The notes beneath the pieces are model-generated. The model saw nothing but the letters and a program-made list of their open reading frames with translations. It did no database searches and had not been told where the DNA came from. Source: a virus. From it: a DNA stretch of 22,576 nucleotides. Positions 21,069-22,576 of this stretch are shown here, piece by piece. Position 1 is the first letter of the stretch, and the number at the start of each line of letters is the position of its first letter. A program made the translations under genes and the position numbers. The stretch covers positions 1 to 22,576 of IMG/VR virus record IMGVR_UViG_3300042885_000984; one strand, written 5' to 3'.

Positions 21069-22576
21069 ATGGGAGCATTATTAGAATCAGGATTAGTTGG
21101 TAACATCGGGTTAAAACACCTTAAAGTTATCAAAGAAGACACAATCAACAAATGGGATAAATTAGGATTCCTAGAAGGTCTTAAAGGACACATGAGAGAA
21201 AACGTAGCTCAGTTATATGAGAACCAAGCGTCTTTCTTAATAAACGAAGCTACAGGTGAAGGTTCAAACGGTTCATTCGAAACGGTTGTATTCCCTATCG
21301 TAAGAAGAGTATTCTCTAAATTACTTGCGAATGAAATCGTATCAGTACAAGCTATGAACTTACCAATCGGTAAATTGTTCTTCTTCGTACCTAAAATTCA
21401 AGGTTACCAATCAGGTCAAGAAACTATCTTAGGAACTCAATTAGGTGGTGGTACTCACTACGGACCAATTGGTGCGGCTGATGGACAAACTGCGGCTGAT
21501 GGTCAATCAGGAGCTGGTTACACAGGAGCAAACGCATTCAAGAAAAATCTTTATGATTTATTCTATGAAGGAAACGAAGGTCAATTAGACCCTCCAGGAT
21601 TGTTTGACTACTCTAAAGGACAATGGTCGGCAGTTACTAAACCAACAACAGTTATGGTTTGGTCAAATGGTAGTTTAGTTGTTGCTGACGCAACTGCATT
21701 AGCTAACCAATTCAATGGAAAAAACATTAGAAAAGTAATCGTAGCATTATCAGGATTCACAACTGCTGGTACAGGTAAATTAATCGGACCAGACGGTAAT
21801 GAAGTTGATACTGAAACTTTCTTATCTGATTTAAGAATCTACAGTGATTCTACAACTGCATGGACTTCAACAACATCACCTTGTAGTGTTGTAAGTGGGT
21901 CTACCGGAATAAACTCATTATTGTTTAGAGTTGTTACTCAACAATATGGTGAAGGTATCGTTTCAGGATTAAACGGAAGAGGAACTACATCATTTGCAAC
22001 TACAGGTAATAACGGTACTTACAATGATACTTGTTCTCCTGCAGGAATCATCTACTTAGAAGTTGATTTATCTTGTCCAACTTGTCCTTCTTGTGGTGAC
22101 ACATTAGACGGTTATACAGGAACAACTATCGGAGTATTACCATCAACTGGGTTTACTGCTGTTTACAGACGTTACGCTGATATGGAATTTGAAGATAAAA
22201 TCGGTGAGGTTTCTTTCGAATTAGATTCAGTTACTGTATCTGTTACAGAAAGAAAATTAAGAGCACAATGGTCTCCTGAGTTAGCTCAAGACGTTGCAGC
22301 TTTCCACAACATCGATGCTGAGGCTGAATTAACAGCTTTATTATCTGAACAAGTTGCGGCTGAAATCGACCGTGAAATCTTAAGAGATTTACGTAAAGGT
22401 GCGGCATGGAACTTACGTTGGGATTACAATGGTTGGAGAAGAATCTCTTCAACAACAAACTATACACAAAAAGATTGGAACCAAACTTTGATTACTGCAA
22501 TTAACCAATTGTCAGCACAAATCCACAAATCTACTTTAAGAGGTGGAGCTAACTGGATTGTAGTATCTTCTGAGGT
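21069..22576 (+). CDS. 23: Major capsid protein, gp23-like (3' end outside window)
   Basis: This is the main shell protein, with 502 complete codons in the window, no stop, and a frame that stays open to the edge. The N-terminus (MGALLESGLVGNIG) leads to a helical arm and ENQASFLINE|ATGEGSNG at residues 51-68. This lines up with the T4 gp23 cleavage region SFLTE|A and gives a mature chain from Ala61. FPIVRRVFSKLLANEIVSVQAMN.P.G (74-101) and ERKLRAQWSPELAQDVAAFHNIDAEAEL (about 398-425), followed by AAEIDREIL, match the gp23 core. An insertion around 330-352 carries CPTCPSCG (Cys336, 339, 342), which T4 gp23 lacks as far as I recall. The ATG follows an A-rich leader 32 bases after the scaffold stop. 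Codons here include more C-ending ones than in the adhesin block, as expected for high expression. Confidence 0.95.
   Translation, partial: MGALLESGLVGNIGLKHLKVIKEDTINKWDKLGFLEGLKGHMRENVAQLYENQASFLINEATGEGSNGSFETVVFPIVRRVFSKLLANEIVSVQAMNLPIGKLFFFVPKIQGYQSGQETILGTQLGGGTHYGPIGAADGQTAADGQSGAGYTGANAFKKNLYDLFYEGNEGQLDPPGLFDYSKGQWSAVTKPTTVMVWSNGSLVVADATALANQFNGKNIRKVIVALSGFTTAGTGKLIGPDGNEVDTETFLSDLRIYSDSTTAWTSTTSPCSVVSGSTGINSLLFRVVTQQYGEGIVSGLNGRGTTSFATTGNNGTYNDTCSPAGIIYLEVDLSCPTCPSCGDTLDGYTGTTIGVLPSTGFTAVYRRYADMEFEDKIGEVSFELDSVTVSVTERKLRAQWSPELAQDVAAFHNIDAEAELTALLSEQVAAEIDREILRDLRKGAAWNLRWDYNGWRRISSTTNYTQKDWNQTLITAINQLSAQIHKSTLRGGANWIVVSSE

Overview
The window reads as a piece of the late (virion morphogenesis) region of a tailed, T4-like phage (myovirus type) that infects a Bacteroidota host, probably a flavobacterium-like one. 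The phage assignment rests on a near-T4 order of head genes: large terminase (gp17-like), portal (gp20-like), prohead protease (gp21-like), acidic scaffold (gp22-like) and the start of the major capsid protein (gp23-like). Portal, protease and capsid carry motifs that align closely with the T4 proteins. The host assignment is inference. It rests on AT-rich DNA, on gene starts with A/T-rich leaders and almost no Shine-Dalgarno sequences, and on a 64-residue bS21 homologue of Bacteroidota type. A small protein resembling the Bacteroidota family DUF4494 is weaker support.

Layout. 1-3740: a lysine/proline-rich protein with an internal duplication, an acidic protein of unknown function, and the terminase ATPase/nuclease. 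3741-14938: about 11 kb of five consecutive same-strand genes for modular surface proteins (tail-fibre or adhesin candidates), lying where T4 has its sheath and tube genes (18 and 19). These proteins are built from a shared ~65-residue N-terminal module, Thr-Pro-rich spacers, a Cys-rich module, a propeller-like domain, PKD-like domains and long BspA/DUF285 arrays of 11, 20 and 19 repeats. The last gene also has Ig/FN3-like modules and a C-terminal Hint (intein/hedgehog-type) domain. One gene is the N-terminal module alone. 15003-17628: portal and an unknown helical protein. 17625-17819 (minus strand): a phage ribosomal protein bS21, the only gene on this strand. 17914-19357: an unknown protein, the prohead protease and a DUF4494-like protein, closed by an intrinsic terminator. 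19525-22576: scaffold and major capsid protein, the latter cut by the window edge.

How the parts work together. Portal, scaffold, protease and capsid form the prohead. The capsid N-terminus has a good candidate protease site (INE|A, after residue 60) at the place where T4 gp23 is cut. The terminase then fills the head through the portal. The adhesin block probably supplies exchangeable receptor-binding parts. A palindromic A/T motif, TATTTATAAATA and close variants, precedes most gene blocks and contains the T4 late-promoter octamer on both strands, so it is a good candidate for the phage late promoter. The bS21 gene has its own divergent region and the only strong Shine-Dalgarno sequence I found, which suggests separate expression and a possible effect on host ribosomes.

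I saw no tRNA, CRISPR array, integrase, insertion sequence or replication origin, and no gene-free stretch longer than 300 bases.
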